In this document: piece by piece, positions 1 to 10,289 of the stretch
How positions within the stretch are numbered: position 1 is the first letter of the stretch
Layout: every line of letters begins with the position of its first letter
IMG/VR virus record: IMGVR_UViG_3300028416_000028
Span: 1-43,659 of that record
Source: a virus
Strand: one strand, 5' to 3'
DNA length: 43,659 nt
Notes under the pieces: generated by a model
What the model was told of the DNA's origin: nothing
Database searches by the model: none
Seen by the model: the letters and a program-made list of their open reading frames with translations, nothing else
Position numbers and translations under genes: made by a program

Positions 1-3000
1 GGAACATTCATACCTGCATCCTTTGCTTCTTTGTAATAAACTCTATTAAGCTTATCATAGGTCAATGCTGCTTTACTTTCAAACTCAGTCCCATCATAGT
101 CACCATTTATATAACCGCTATACATATTAAATAAATTAGGTTCTCCACCTTGTTTATAATTATATAAAGCTCTCAAATCTTTATACTTTTCATCTGTAGT
201 AGTTTTAAGAAAATTTTCTTGTACCAATGGTCTTTTTTCTGGCTTACCATCATAAACAATCATTTGGATATATTCTTTTGTTTCTTTTGGTAAGTGCTGC
301 ATCCATTCGGTACTATTATAAATATCAGAACCTTTTGCTTTTTGTGCTTTTAACAAATTAAGAACATTTCCTCTACCCCAATTATATGAAGCTAGAGATT
401 TTAATAATCTGTTTTCCATAGTAGATCCTGGTTTGTTTATAAATGAAGAATTAAATAATTCATTCATTGACCATGCTTGTACATCATAATTTTGTTTAGG
501 ATCAAAAGGGTCTACTGTATCTACTTTATTTGCTTTCTTATAGTCATTTATTAAACTTTTACCTATTTGCCCAAGCCCCATATAACCTAGGCTATTCTTA
601 GCTTTAGGGTTCAAGTTTGATTCAACATAAGCTTGCTTATAAAGAAGTTGAGGTGTTATCTGAAAATCTTGCACACTTTCTTTGACTGTTTCACGTTTGA
701 TAACATCAGTAGGTTTGTCTATTTTTTTTGGTATAACAATAGATTGGTTTAACTTTAAATTATTATAACCTATATTAGGATTAGCTTTCTTTAATTCATC
801 CCATGTTACATTGTTTTTATTAGCAATACCATAAAAAGTATCTCCACTTGATACTTTATACTCACCGTTACCTTCTTGTGTAGTAGGTTGACCTCCTATT
901 TGATAATATTCTATATCACCTCCTTCTTTAAATACTTGCTCTATATTATATTCATCTGGAATAAACCCTCTATGCTTTTCAAGAAGTTTATAATAAAGCA
1001 TTGTAGAGTTACGCTCTATATCCCAATGAGAGGCATCAGGATTAGCTGCTTTATACTTGTCTTTAAGATCTTTAATAAAATCCGATTTAAAATTTTCTAT
1101 CTTATCAATTTTATATTTGTTATGTATTTTGATAGGCTTTTTCCCTAGTGTAGAAAAAACCTCTAGTTCTTTAATTTTATTTGGTAAAAACTTAGACCCA
1201 CCGTTATTTCTAAAAGGATGCAAATCCCATATATCAACTTCATTATATAAACCTTTATTATCTAAGTACCCAGAATTGTTTGCCATTACATTAAAAGCTC
1301 TATCATACGTTTGTGCAGCAGGGTAACCGTCTGCAGAGCCTATTTTATAATAGTCACGACTATCTTGCTCTTTCCAAAATTTATCAAACAATTCTTTTTC
1401 TGTAAGTCCTTTTGGTGCAGATTCTTTAAACTTGTTAAATGTTTTTTGAGCATCTTTAGCTAGTAAGTAATTTTCTCCTATTTTTGATTTTAAAGCGTCT
1501 TCCTTTATACCTTTGTCTAAAGACAAAGATCTAACATTATTTCCTCCAAAAGAAGGTTTTATATATCCTTCGGTTTTTATTTTAGGCTTTACACCCATTG
1601 TTTCTGAAAAAATTTGATCTAAATATTGATTTCTAATATTTCCATCAAGAGAATTAGTATTCCTATAAGTATTACTTTTTTTATTAAAAAATACATCTTT
1701 AAATTTTTTCCCAATATTATTATAATCATCAGTAGGGTTAATATTATTTACAATCCTATTAGATATAAATTTATCTAAAGGTTTTGTCAATTCCTTAATT
1801 GCTCCTTTTCCTAAAGATGTAATAAGTGCAGGGTCTATCATATCTAACGCAAAAGCTCCATAAGGATTAGTTACGTTTGCTGCCTCAGATAAAGTTATTT
1901 GATTTTCAGTTAATGGTCTAAAAAAATCAAACCCGTCATTTCTTCCTGTTATTGCGTTTAATCCCTCAGCTAAATAACTATTACCTATTTGTAAAGGATT
2001 AGGAGGAGCTTCTAGTCTAGGGCTATCTATTTTCTTATTATAATTAGTACCTAAAATACTTGCATCTTCCGGATAAGATTTATCTCCTGCTATACCTCTA
2101 CCGCTATTTAAAGCTTCTATTGTTTTTTTAATATCTCCGCCAAAATATTCATTAGCGTATTCTACTAATTGCTCCTGTCTTGCTATAGCTTGTTCTCTAG
2201 TATAAGTTTCCCTACCATCTTGAGCTTTTGGTAATGCACTACCACCGCATTTATGACATGTAGATACATCAGCTCCACCATCTGCAGCTTTCCATGACCA
2301 ACCGCAGCTATTACACTTCATGGTTTTGTCTAGTAATCCACCACCACGTTGATAGGCTGTTTTTCTTTTTCCATCTTCATCTTTAAAATATATATCTTCA
2401 GAAAAGCCATCTTTTTTTCCTTGCTCAGTTCTTACATATCCGTCTGGTAAAAGATTGTTATATGATAGATACTTTATTACTTCATCTTTTTCAGAATCGT
2501 CTATACTTAATGATCCTACAATTGACCCAACATAATTATTAAATGTGTCTTCTCCCATTTCTTGAAGCTTTGCCAAGAATGGTCTTTCATCTCCACCAAA
2601 TATAGTTCTTAACTCATGCCCTACACCCATTACATTAGAACCAATAAAACCAGCTGCTTTGTCTACACCTACAAAATCTAATAGACCGCCTAAGTAAGGT
2701 ATATCTTTAACCTTTTGTTGAATTGCTTCTGCAGCATATCTACCTCCTGAAGCATGTCTCATATTATCTATATTATTCATCTCTTCTGGATTCTCAGAAA
2801 AATCTCTAGCTTTGTTATTTATATCACCTAATGATTTATTAACTAATTTTTCAAGATCATATAAAAAACTATTATTAGATGCTGCAGCTTCAGCTTCATC
2901 TGGTATTTCTGTACCATCTTGAGCCATTGGTACTTCTAAGACACTATCTCCTGGAAACTGATAATTATTACCAGGCATCATCATCTGACTGTTACCTAAG

Positions 3001-3185
3001 TTATCAGTCCCCATAACAGGGAAATCCACATCCTCCATTGTTATTGAACCTGACTCAATGATATTAACCGGATTGTTTATATCTTTACTATACCGCTTGT
3101 ACCCTTCTACAGATATGTACTGAGTTATGTCTTTTAAAAACTCATTTGGTCCACCAGGTAATCCTATGCTTTTTTTATTCTTCAT
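1..3185 (-). CDS. Virion lytic transglycosylase with LysM and zinc ribbon (partial, C-terminus outside window)
   Basis: This reading frame stays open from an ATG at 3185 to the window edge (at least 1061 codons), so its C-terminus is missing. Visible parts in order: an N-terminal region; a zinc-ribbon-like module C291-x2-C294-x15-C310-x2-C313 (MKCNSCGWSW then CHKCGG); a long low-similarity middle; a LysM peptidoglycan-binding domain at about residues 771-817 (GEYKVSSGDTFYGIA); and an SLT transglycosylase domain from about 840, with predicted catalytic Glu855 in AYVESNLNP followed by GYMGLGQI and SYNWGRGN. Such enzymes cut glycan strands during DNA entry. The start overlaps the stop of the tail muzzle gene as TAATG, suggesting translational coupling and a virion location, probably an ejected internal (cargo) protein. 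Short motifs AQDG and GG recur (VPMAQDG, PKAQDGRE, YQRGGG, FKEGGD, YQIGGQ, YKQGGE). The domain calls are strong; the cargo role is inferred. Confidence 0.88.
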   Translation of the reverse strand, partial: MKNKKSIGLPGGPNEFLKDITQYISVEGYKRYSKDINNPVNIIESGSITMEDVDFPVMGTDNLGNSQMMMPGNNYQFPGDSVLEVPMAQDGTEIPDEAEAAASNNSFLYDLEKLVNKSLGDINNKARDFSENPEEMNNIDNMRHASGGRYAAEAIQQKVKDIPYLGGLLDFVGVDKAAGFIGSNVMGVGHELRTIFGGDERPFLAKLQEMGEDTFNNYVGSIVGSLSIDDSEKDEVIKYLSYNNLLPDGYVRTEQGKKDGFSEDIYFKDEDGKRKTAYQRGGGLLDKTMKCNSCGWSWKAADGGADVSTCHKCGGSALPKAQDGRETYTREQAIARQEQLVEYANEYFGGDIKKTIEALNSGRGIAGDKSYPEDASILGTNYNKKIDSPRLEAPPNPLQIGNSYLAEGLNAITGRNDGFDFFRPLTENQITLSEAANVTNPYGAFALDMIDPALITSLGKGAIKELTKPLDKFISNRIVNNINPTDDYNNIGKKFKDVFFNKKSNTYRNTNSLDGNIRNQYLDQIFSETMGVKPKIKTEGYIKPSFGGNNVRSLSLDKGIKEDALKSKIGENYLLAKDAQKTFNKFKESAPKGLTEKELFDKFWKEQDSRDYYKIGSADGYPAAQTYDRAFNVMANNSGYLDNKGLYNEVDIWDLHPFRNNGGSKFLPNKIKELEVFSTLGKKPIKIHNKYKIDKIENFKSDFIKDLKDKYKAANPDASHWDIERNSTMLYYKLLEKHRGFIPDEYNIEQVFKEGGDIEYYQIGGQPTTQEGNGEYKVSSGDTFYGIANKNNVTWDELKKANPNIGYNNLKLNQSIVIPKKIDKPTDVIKRETVKESVQDFQITPQLLYKQAYVESNLNPKAKNSLGYMGLGQIGKSLINDYKKANKVDTVDPFDPKQNYDVQAWSMNELFNSSFINKPGSTMENRLLKSLASYNWGRGNVLNLLKAQKAKGSDIYNSTEWMQHLPKETKEYIQMIVYDGKPEKRPLVQENFLKTTTDEKYKDLRALYNYKQGGEPNLFNMYSGYINGDYDGTEFESKAALTYDKLNRVYYKEAKDAGMNV

Positions 3186-6100
3186 TATCTCTGTGATAGT
3201 AAAAGTTTAGTATTATTCAATCTTAATAACATCTTTCTAGATCCTGATACATTTCTACGTAAAATTAAGTTATTAGAATAATGTCTAAACTTCTTACGTT
3301 GAGTAGCATTCTTTTGATAGTTAAGATTAATTTCATTTAAAGGTCTTATGTAACCATTAGATTGAGTATTAAATATAGGTTGCTCTGCATTAGTAAATTC
3401 ACCTCTATCGTTTGTTATATCCCAAAACTGATTAAATCTAAATTTATGTTCAACTTTAGAAACTAGTATATCAATATTATTAAAATTAATAATTGGATAA
3501 TTTAAGTTTTTCCAAGGTTCATTTGCAGGTTGCTTATTAAGTAATAATAAACCTGATACCTGATCATTGTTATATATGATAGATTCATCAAAGTTAAAAT
3601 CTAAATCTTCCCATTTATCTCCACCACACATATTATATTGAGGATCTCCTTTATATACATAAGTCTCAAGTTGATATTCAAAGCTTCTTATTGTATTTAC
3701 TGATTGTCCTGTATTTGAAATTAAATCTATTTCCCAAGGATAATCATTACCATAATAATTTGCAAATGAGTCACATCTTACATTATGCCTCCATATACCA
3801 CCGTATGTAAAGTTAGCGGGAGTACTAATGTAAACAGAATAGCTACACCTACGTGGATCCGGTTGTACAAAATCTGGGTTACCTATTTGAAATATTAAAG
3901 GTGCAGTGTCAGGACATGTACCTGACTCTACAACTGGAATATTAGGTACTGTGGAAGTAGGACATTCACAAGTAACTCTTCTGCATATTGGTGGATTAAT
4001 GTCATCACAAGTACCTGAAGATAACGTATATGTTGAATTAATTAAATCAGGATAAACTAAAGTATAGCCTGTTGGACAGCTGCATGAATACACGTCATTG
4101 CATACACTATTAGAAATTGCATTTGCAGCTAATCCAAATGTTGGAGGAAAAGATGCGTTAATTCCAAATTGATAAGGATCAACATTTACTGGCCCTGGAG
4201 ATCTAGATATGTAATCTAATATGTTAGCATTAGGTGGATCAACACTAGTTGCACCACAAAACATTGCATATACAACTTGATAACTTGGACCAGTACCATC
4301 ACCAACTGAAGTATATGGTATACCAACAGCTGGATCTGGCTCTGCTATAGTATCAGTAACAAGTATTATTATAGACTTGTAATAAGGACTACTTGTTCTG
4401 TCACCCAATGTAGAATTAGCACCATCAGAAATTACTGTATTACCAATCTGTAATCCTAATGCTATATCAGTACTAGTACTATTAAGCCAATTATCATCAT
4501 AAAAATCTTTAACTTCTAATTCTGTTACAGTATTACTCATTGTAACTGCACCTGGATCCATATTAAATGTTACACTTGTACTACCCCAAGATACAAATCC
4601 AATTTGTAACTGATCAGCAGCCATTAAATTTACTATATTAGAATCATTTAAAAAGCTAGTTAACCAAGTCTGCTGTGCTTCCCTAACAGAACCTGGACCA
4701 GATCCCGTAGAAAAAGAAGTATCCATTGCCACTACAATGTCAATTAAACATGCATCTGGTCCTCCTGCAACTGTAGCTGCAATATCATCTATTGTTACTT
4801 CTGATAAACTTGTTTCGTTAACGTTTAACTCACATAAACCATTTGTAGAATTATAAGTATAACCAGTAGGACAATAAGGAGCATCTAAATCAGTATAACT
4901 ATTAGTTGTAAAGAAATGATTAATGCTTGGTAAAGCTAAACCAGGATGCCAATCATGAAAAGAAATCCAAGCTTTTGATTTAGGATCATAACTTACAGTC
5001 CATGAGCAATCATCAAAATATAAAGGATCACCAATGTCAACAGGAGTATATACATCTAATAATTTAATAGATACAGGCTTACTTAAACTGTCTGTAAATA
5101 TTGCATCAGCAATATATTCAGATTTTAATATATAATCTTTCTTCATGAAGTATACAATATCATCTACTGAATCATATATAACATGACAGCCAACACCATT
5201 TACTGGATTATCTGACCAAACAGAATGCTCAGCATCTGGAAATTGTTTAACAAACTTTGATGGTAAGTATTTTGCAAACCACCATTTCATTCCATTATTG
5301 GATATCGGATTCAAACCTTGACCAGCATATTGAAATATTTTTCCTTGCTGTTGTGATATAAAAAACAAACCTAATGGGGTATTTATAACACCTCTTAGAC
5401 TTTCACATGAACCATATTCATTTGATATATCTGCATTAGCTATATTTTGAAATGGTTGACTAAATAAACCACCATCACCAATTGTTAGCTTAGTATCTAA
5501 TTGTGTTTTTAATGTATCAAGTCCTTGAAACATTTGAGGTGATAGATAAGGAAAGAATATTATAGCACCACTTTTATTAATTGGCTTGATAACACTAACC
5601 TCATTTTTAAAATCTCTGTAATTAAAATTTAAAAACACTCTCCAATAATCTCTTTTAGATTCCTCTTGAGCTTGTAAAGAGTATATTAGTCTCTTAGGGT
5701 AATTTACAAAACAAGACTCTGCCGTGTAAGGATCATAGTCTAAAGGTTGTATCTCACCAAATGAAGATAATTGTGTAGGAAACTTGCTTGTACTTAATGA
5801 CTCATCGTACTTATAAAAGTTATCATCCTTTTCTATCTTAGCATGGAAAAGTTCATCTATATCATTATTGTCATATATACTATATATTTTCTTTTTGGGT
5901 TCATCTTCCCAATCTCTCTGATCTAAATTTATATCAGATTCAACAAAAAAGTCTAATATACCATTAACATGAGAATACATATATGCGTATCTCATAGAAA
6001 ACTTAGGATTAGGATCACCATTAGTACCAAAGATTGCACCTAAACCTGAACCACAACTATTTTCTCCTCTATCTAAATAAAATAAATCGTTAGGAAACTT

Positions 6101-9100
6101 AGCATCTAATTCACTAGAAGTTGCAAAAGTTAAAGTTGAAATTTCACTAGCCAAAACACTCATATCAAATTTTTGAGAGTTTAACCAAAATCTAGGATAA
6201 GGTATATTAACATGTTGAGAGTAATCATAAGTAAACTCATCAGGTTGTCCTAATAAATATTGTGCAAATATTGGCATTATAACTTTTTCAGTATATCTAG
6301 ATACAAAAGTATCACCAGAAAATATTGGATCACTAGTATATAAATATTCATCAGGTTTCGTATCATCTAAAAGCTGAACACAACCTCTCATTTGAACTTG
6401 CTTTATACCAGATAGCTGACCATATTGATTATCAAAATTAAATTTAAGAGCGCCATAATAAGCTGATATAGTTCTTTTTTGTTTAGTTGATGGGTCAGTT
6501 AAAAGATCATCACCATAATCATCTGTTATACCATTTGTATTAACATCTCCACCAATTGTAAATCTTGATGTATCAATTATAGATGGATCAGCAATATCTT
6601 TATTTAAAGAAACAGCAACAGTAGATGGTCTAAATAAATTATTGATTTTATATTTTCCGCTATCAAATGACTGAAATGATTGACCTAAGTAATTTGAATC
6701 TGTATTTTTAATTCTAAATAATCCCGTGTTATTTTTATCAAATGAATTAAAAAATCCATAAGAATTATACTTAAATACAAAATCAGATTTATTAACTAAG
6801 TTATAAATTAATTCTAATATCTCATCTCCACCTATTGCAATATTAGTTTTAGCCATTAAATTACCAACAATTAGTCTTACAAACGATGGTAATGATGACT
6901 CTGATGAATCATTAGATTGTGTAATAGTTGTTGTACCTCCTAATACACCAGGTAAAGCACCCAGTGCTGTTTGAGCTGAAGCAGTAAGAATATCTTGTGC
7001 CTGTGTTGCTGTACCACCTACATAAAGATCAGCTAAACCAATAAAATTATCAAGTAATTCGTCTAATACAAGTTGAGTTGCTGTCTGTGCTAGAAGAGCA
7101 GTTCCTACAACAGTAACATTGGATGCAAAGTTTGCACCAAAAGGACCGGTCGAAAGACCGCTACCAAAAAAACTAGACCAATCATTTAATTGATAATTAC
7201 CTTTAGCACCTTCTATAGTTTTGCTTCTTGTTCCTAATACTTTATGCATAGCATAACCAACACCAATAATAGAAGATACTATTGCAGCTCCATTTCTTAG
7301 TAATTTAAATTGAGGATGATCTTCTGATGCTTTAAAGTAACCACTAGAATTACCACTTACTTCTCCATAAATCCTTGTTTCATAAGCATTCAGAAATGGT
7401 TTAGTAAACATTAAATCAGGAGATGAAAAACTAAATACACTTTTAGAATATCCTGTTAAAGGTTTAAAGTTTGTTATTGATTGTGAATAAGTATCACAAC
7501 CCTCAGTTCTATGAATTGAATTAGCATTACCATCATGAAAATATACATCAGCTCTTAAATCATTATACGGATAATTAGGATATAAACCTTGTACATTTCC
7601 ACCAATTAAATTCTCACCATTAGGAATAGTATACTCACGCATATTTCTAAATATACCCTTTCCTAATATTGACTTTGCACCTAATCTAGAACCTCTAAGT
7701 ATTTCATATCCTACAACGTTAGGTATATAAGTTCCATCGTTAAACTTAGGTCTACCAATGTTTTTAAATTGAACACCTAATATGTTTATATTATCACCGC
7801 CTGTATTTGATAAATGAAGAGTTGGCCCTGTCTCTTCAGAAGGCATTTTGTGATGTCTAATTGGTTTTCCGCATAGGTCACCCCATATATCAGGTTCATT
7901 TGGATATCTTTCTGTTGATTCCCAATAACCCATTTTACCAGATGATGTTAATAAACTATCATCAGGAAGTACAGTATTTTCAAACAAATTTTCTACTGAA
8001 GCTGTGTTATATACTTTAAATAACGGATCACCATTTGGGCTTAATACATTATCACCATATATTATTTCGTCTTCACTATATTCTTCTCCTAGAGGTGTAG
8101 TAAACTGTTCCGGTGCTCTACCTGGAATATGATAAGAAGAAGATCTTTCACCTGTATTGTATATCCACCTTATAAAGAATGCATATTGCTCATCACGTAA
8201 AAAGTTAAATTTATTACCTCCTTTATAGTAATAAGTTGAGCTTAAAGAATTAGTTACCCAGTTTACTTTTATTTTATTTGCTATTGGTTGATAATTAAAA
8301 TCAAATTGCTCAACAGGACCTTGACGTATTAGCCAGTCATTAACAACAAACATTGATTCAGACTTTTCATAAGCAGGACTACGTAATGGTATTTCTACTA
8401 GATTAACAGAAGTTAAAGACTCATCTATAAAATCAATGTTTATATTTTTTTGTTGAACGCTGTATATACCTATCTTCTTAGCTGAAGTTTGACCTTGGTT
8501 TCTTCTTAATATTACAAGTTCATAGTATTCATATTCCTTATCTAAATTACTAACTTCAATATCTAAAGATCCACTTGTACCAAGATGACTCCATATGGTT
8601 TGTATATTTGAAACACCTATGTAATCAGTAACTTTTTGTTCATTTTCTACATATGCTATAAAAGCTTGATAAGCTCCATTAGCAATTATACCTGAGTCAA
8701 CTGATTTAGATAGTACAATACATGGCGTATCTACCAATGGAGCAAGTCTAATCTTTTCACAGTTTAAACTTCTTGGTACTACATCTTCATATTCTACACA
8801 ATCAGAGCCGTTAATTTCAGGACCAGATACTTGAAATTGATTCCATGGTACATTATCAATATTTAAAGTACGAGATGGATTATTAGCATCATCCCAGTAT
8901 ACCTGCCATGTACAATCAAAGTTTTCTTTTGCTGCTCCGGTTATTAAAAACTTTCTATTAAAGTTTAAGCACTTGTCATTTACAATAGTTTCATACTTGC
9001 ATTGACTATCATCAAACCTTCCTATCTCAGAATTAATATCATCTGTAGAATATATTACCCATTCATCAGCATATCTATGTATAGCTCCAATTACAGTATA

Positions 9101-9316
9101 TGGAATAACACCACACTGCAAGTTAGATGGTTCATTACCTATCATACCTAGATCACCATCTTCTGAGTTATTTACTGCATTACGAGCATGCCACCAAGAT
9201 TGAGGCCCTTCAAATGAAGGTGCAACATCTTTATTCATACCTTTAGTAAAACCATTTGTGTTTACTGAAGATGATCCTTGTGGTTGTGTATTTTTAGAAG
9301 ATCTACTTTTAGCCAT
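3185..9316 (-). CDS. Tail muzzle/stabilisation protein (P22 gp10-like, crAss-like type) with inserted VWA domain
   Basis: This 2043-residue protein is the largest in the window. Its position just after two ring/adaptor-type genes, its N-terminus (NTNGFTKGMNKDVAPSFEG, then the WWHARNAVNN region) and its conserved C-terminus (FRFNQFWDITNDRGEF, then QRKKFRHY, LILRRNVSGSRK, MLLRLNNTK) match, as I recall them, the large stabilisation or muzzle proteins closing the distal tail of crAss-like podoviruses. Between the conserved segments WISFHDWHPG (about residue 1460) and GGIWRHNVRCDSF (about 1838) lies an apparent insertion. It contains CPTGYTYNSTNGLC, a VWA domain (MIDAS D1532-T-S-F-S, then STSTDIALGL and SIIILVTDT) and further Cys-rich CSCPTGYT segments. 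A hydrophobic Gly/Ala-rich stretch occurs near residues 700-820. It probably acts at the tail tip in host contact and channel closure. The start ATG is at 9316. Confidence 0.8.
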   Translation of the reverse strand: MAKSRSSKNTQPQGSSSVNTNGFTKGMNKDVAPSFEGPQSWWHARNAVNNSEDGDLGMIGNEPSNLQCGVIPYTVIGAIHRYADEWVIYSTDDINSEIGRFDDSQCKYETIVNDKCLNFNRKFLITGAAKENFDCTWQVYWDDANNPSRTLNIDNVPWNQFQVSGPEINGSDCVEYEDVVPRSLNCEKIRLAPLVDTPCIVLSKSVDSGIIANGAYQAFIAYVENEQKVTDYIGVSNIQTIWSHLGTSGSLDIEVSNLDKEYEYYELVILRRNQGQTSAKKIGIYSVQQKNINIDFIDESLTSVNLVEIPLRSPAYEKSESMFVVNDWLIRQGPVEQFDFNYQPIANKIKVNWVTNSLSSTYYYKGGNKFNFLRDEQYAFFIRWIYNTGERSSSYHIPGRAPEQFTTPLGEEYSEDEIIYGDNVLSPNGDPLFKVYNTASVENLFENTVLPDDSLLTSSGKMGYWESTERYPNEPDIWGDLCGKPIRHHKMPSEETGPTLHLSNTGGDNINILGVQFKNIGRPKFNDGTYIPNVVGYEILRGSRLGAKSILGKGIFRNMREYTIPNGENLIGGNVQGLYPNYPYNDLRADVYFHDGNANSIHRTEGCDTYSQSITNFKPLTGYSKSVFSFSSPDLMFTKPFLNAYETRIYGEVSGNSSGYFKASEDHPQFKLLRNGAAIVSSIIGVGYAMHKVLGTRSKTIEGAKGNYQLNDWSSFFGSGLSTGPFGANFASNVTVVGTALLAQTATQLVLDELLDNFIGLADLYVGGTATQAQDILTASAQTALGALPGVLGGTTTITQSNDSSESSLPSFVRLIVGNLMAKTNIAIGGDEILELIYNLVNKSDFVFKYNSYGFFNSFDKNNTGLFRIKNTDSNYLGQSFQSFDSGKYKINNLFRPSTVAVSLNKDIADPSIIDTSRFTIGGDVNTNGITDDYGDDLLTDPSTKQKRTISAYYGALKFNFDNQYGQLSGIKQVQMRGCVQLLDDTKPDEYLYTSDPIFSGDTFVSRYTEKVIMPIFAQYLLGQPDEFTYDYSQHVNIPYPRFWLNSQKFDMSVLASEISTLTFATSSELDAKFPNDLFYLDRGENSCGSGLGAIFGTNGDPNPKFSMRYAYMYSHVNGILDFFVESDINLDQRDWEDEPKKKIYSIYDNNDIDELFHAKIEKDDNFYKYDESLSTSKFPTQLSSFGEIQPLDYDPYTAESCFVNYPKRLIYSLQAQEESKRDYWRVFLNFNYRDFKNEVSVIKPINKSGAIIFFPYLSPQMFQGLDTLKTQLDTKLTIGDGGLFSQPFQNIANADISNEYGSCESLRGVINTPLGLFFISQQQGKIFQYAGQGLNPISNNGMKWWFAKYLPSKFVKQFPDAEHSVWSDNPVNGVGCHVIYDSVDDIVYFMKKDYILKSEYIADAIFTDSLSKPVSIKLLDVYTPVDIGDPLYFDDCSWTVSYDPKSKAWISFHDWHPGLALPSINHFFTTNSYTDLDAPYCPTGYTYNSTNGLCELNVNETSLSEVTIDDIAATVAGGPDACLIDIVVAMDTSFSTGSGPGSVREAQQTWLTSFLNDSNIVNLMAADQLQIGFVSWGSTSVTFNMDPGAVTMSNTVTELEVKDFYDDNWLNSTSTDIALGLQIGNTVISDGANSTLGDRTSSPYYKSIIILVTDTIAEPDPAVGIPYTSVGDGTGPSYQVVYAMFCGATSVDPPNANILDYISRSPGPVNVDPYQFGINASFPPTFGLAANAISNSVCNDVYSCSCPTGYTLVYPDLINSTYTLSSGTCDDINPPICRRVTCECPTSTVPNIPVVESGTCPDTAPLIFQIGNPDFVQPDPRRCSYSVYISTPANFTYGGIWRHNVRCDSFANYYGNDYPWEIDLISNTGQSVNTIRSFEYQLETYVYKGDPQYNMCGGDKWEDLDFNFDESIIYNNDQVSGLLLLNKQPANEPWKNLNYPIINFNNIDILVSKVEHKFRFNQFWDITNDRGEFTNAEQPIFNTQSNGYIRPLNEINLNYQKNATQRKKFRHYSNNLILRRNVSGSRKMLLRLNNTKLLLSQR

Positions 9317-9330
9317 GGTATATTATCTCT

Positions 9331-10278
9331 TTAACAAGTTGGGCATGATGCTGATGAACTTGATGATAAAGTTGGTGCTGTAGCTAATCTAGGATTTGCA
9401 GGAGCATAACTTAAAAACATATTATAGTAATTATGATACTGAGCTCTTCTATTCATATTCCAAACTTTTCGCATTTCTTGGAAGTTAGGTGTATTAACAA
9501 AACCTAAAGCATTGTTTCTTGCTCCTCTCAATCTAGATTCTACTAGCTGTAGTTGCTGAGATACATTTTCTCCATTCCAGATCATATTTTCTAGTATCCT
9601 TTGCTTTATTGCATATTCATAATATTCATTGCAATATGGTTGATCTAAAACTAATAAGTCACCTTGAGCATTTTCCATAGCACCCTGATAACTCAAATAA
9701 ACTTTGCCTGTTGTAAATGTAGTCACCAAAAAATTATCTTTAATCTCAGCTATATCTAATGCTTGAGCACCTAAGCTTGGACAATAACACACTTTATCAT
9801 TTACGTCTTTTATTCTTAATTCAGTCCAGCTTGTAAAAGTTCTAAATTGACTAGGACCAATCCTTTGAACTAATTGATATTCATTTTTATCATCACATGT
9901 TTTAACAACACATACGCTCTTACATGCTACTCCATCTTCACATGGTGCTGTATCTCCGGGTGCTGGAACATATGGTACATCATTAAATGTTTCTATATGT
10001 GTACCTGACGGCATAGAACTATTAATCTTATATTCACCGCATCTAAATGCATAATTTAAATATTGAAAATCCATAGGCATCTGACCTCTACCATGCTCTA
10101 TATCTATAACTACTTCCTTAGTTCTATGAATACGTAACCCTAAATCATAGTTTACTCTTTGTGCAACTTTAATCAGTTGAGCAGGTTCTATCATTCCTTC
10201 TAACGCATAAGTAGAAAAATCAATAGATACGTCTTCCATTAATTGGCTAAATGTTCTATATTTTTGTGATACTCCCAT
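9331..10278 (-). CDS. Tail ring/adaptor-like protein, crAss-like type (315 aa)
   Basis: It lies directly upstream of the giant muzzle gene (14-nt gap) and downstream of another ring-type gene. Its N-terminus (QLMEDVSIDFSTYALEGMI, then PAQLIKVAQRVNYDLGLRIH) is a helical hairpin, followed by a beta-rich middle and a helical C-terminus (YEYAIKQRILENMIWNGE, then VESRLRGARNNALGFVNTPN). This helix-beta-helix plan is what P22 gp4/T7 gp11-like head-tail ring proteins show, and position agrees. The middle has a Cys-rich insertion (residues about 112-170: APCEDGVACKSVCVVKTCDD and later CYCPSLG) that could form disulfides or bind metal. The C-terminus ends in a Ser-rich, Cys-containing tail (SSSSSASCPTC). 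The ring role is inferred from fold plan and context; no residue is diagnostic. Confidence 0.65.
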   Translation of the reverse strand: MGVSQKYRTFSQLMEDVSIDFSTYALEGMIEPAQLIKVAQRVNYDLGLRIHRTKEVVIDIEHGRGQMPMDFQYLNYAFRCGEYKINSSMPSGTHIETFNDVPYVPAPGDTAPCEDGVACKSVCVVKTCDDKNEYQLVQRIGPSQFRTFTSWTELRIKDVNDKVCYCPSLGAQALDIAEIKDNFLVTTFTTGKVYLSYQGAMENAQGDLLVLDQPYCNEYYEYAIKQRILENMIWNGENVSQQLQLVESRLRGARNNALGFVNTPNFQEMRKVWNMNRRAQYHNYYNMFLSYAPANPRLATAPTLSSSSSASCPTC

Positions 10279-10289
10279 TGTTATAATTT

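Noticed and set aside
876-1326. Plus-strand frames inside the transglycosylase gene
   Set aside because: They are antisense to a frame with LysM and SLT domains and consist of Phe/Leu/Ile-rich shadow sequence.
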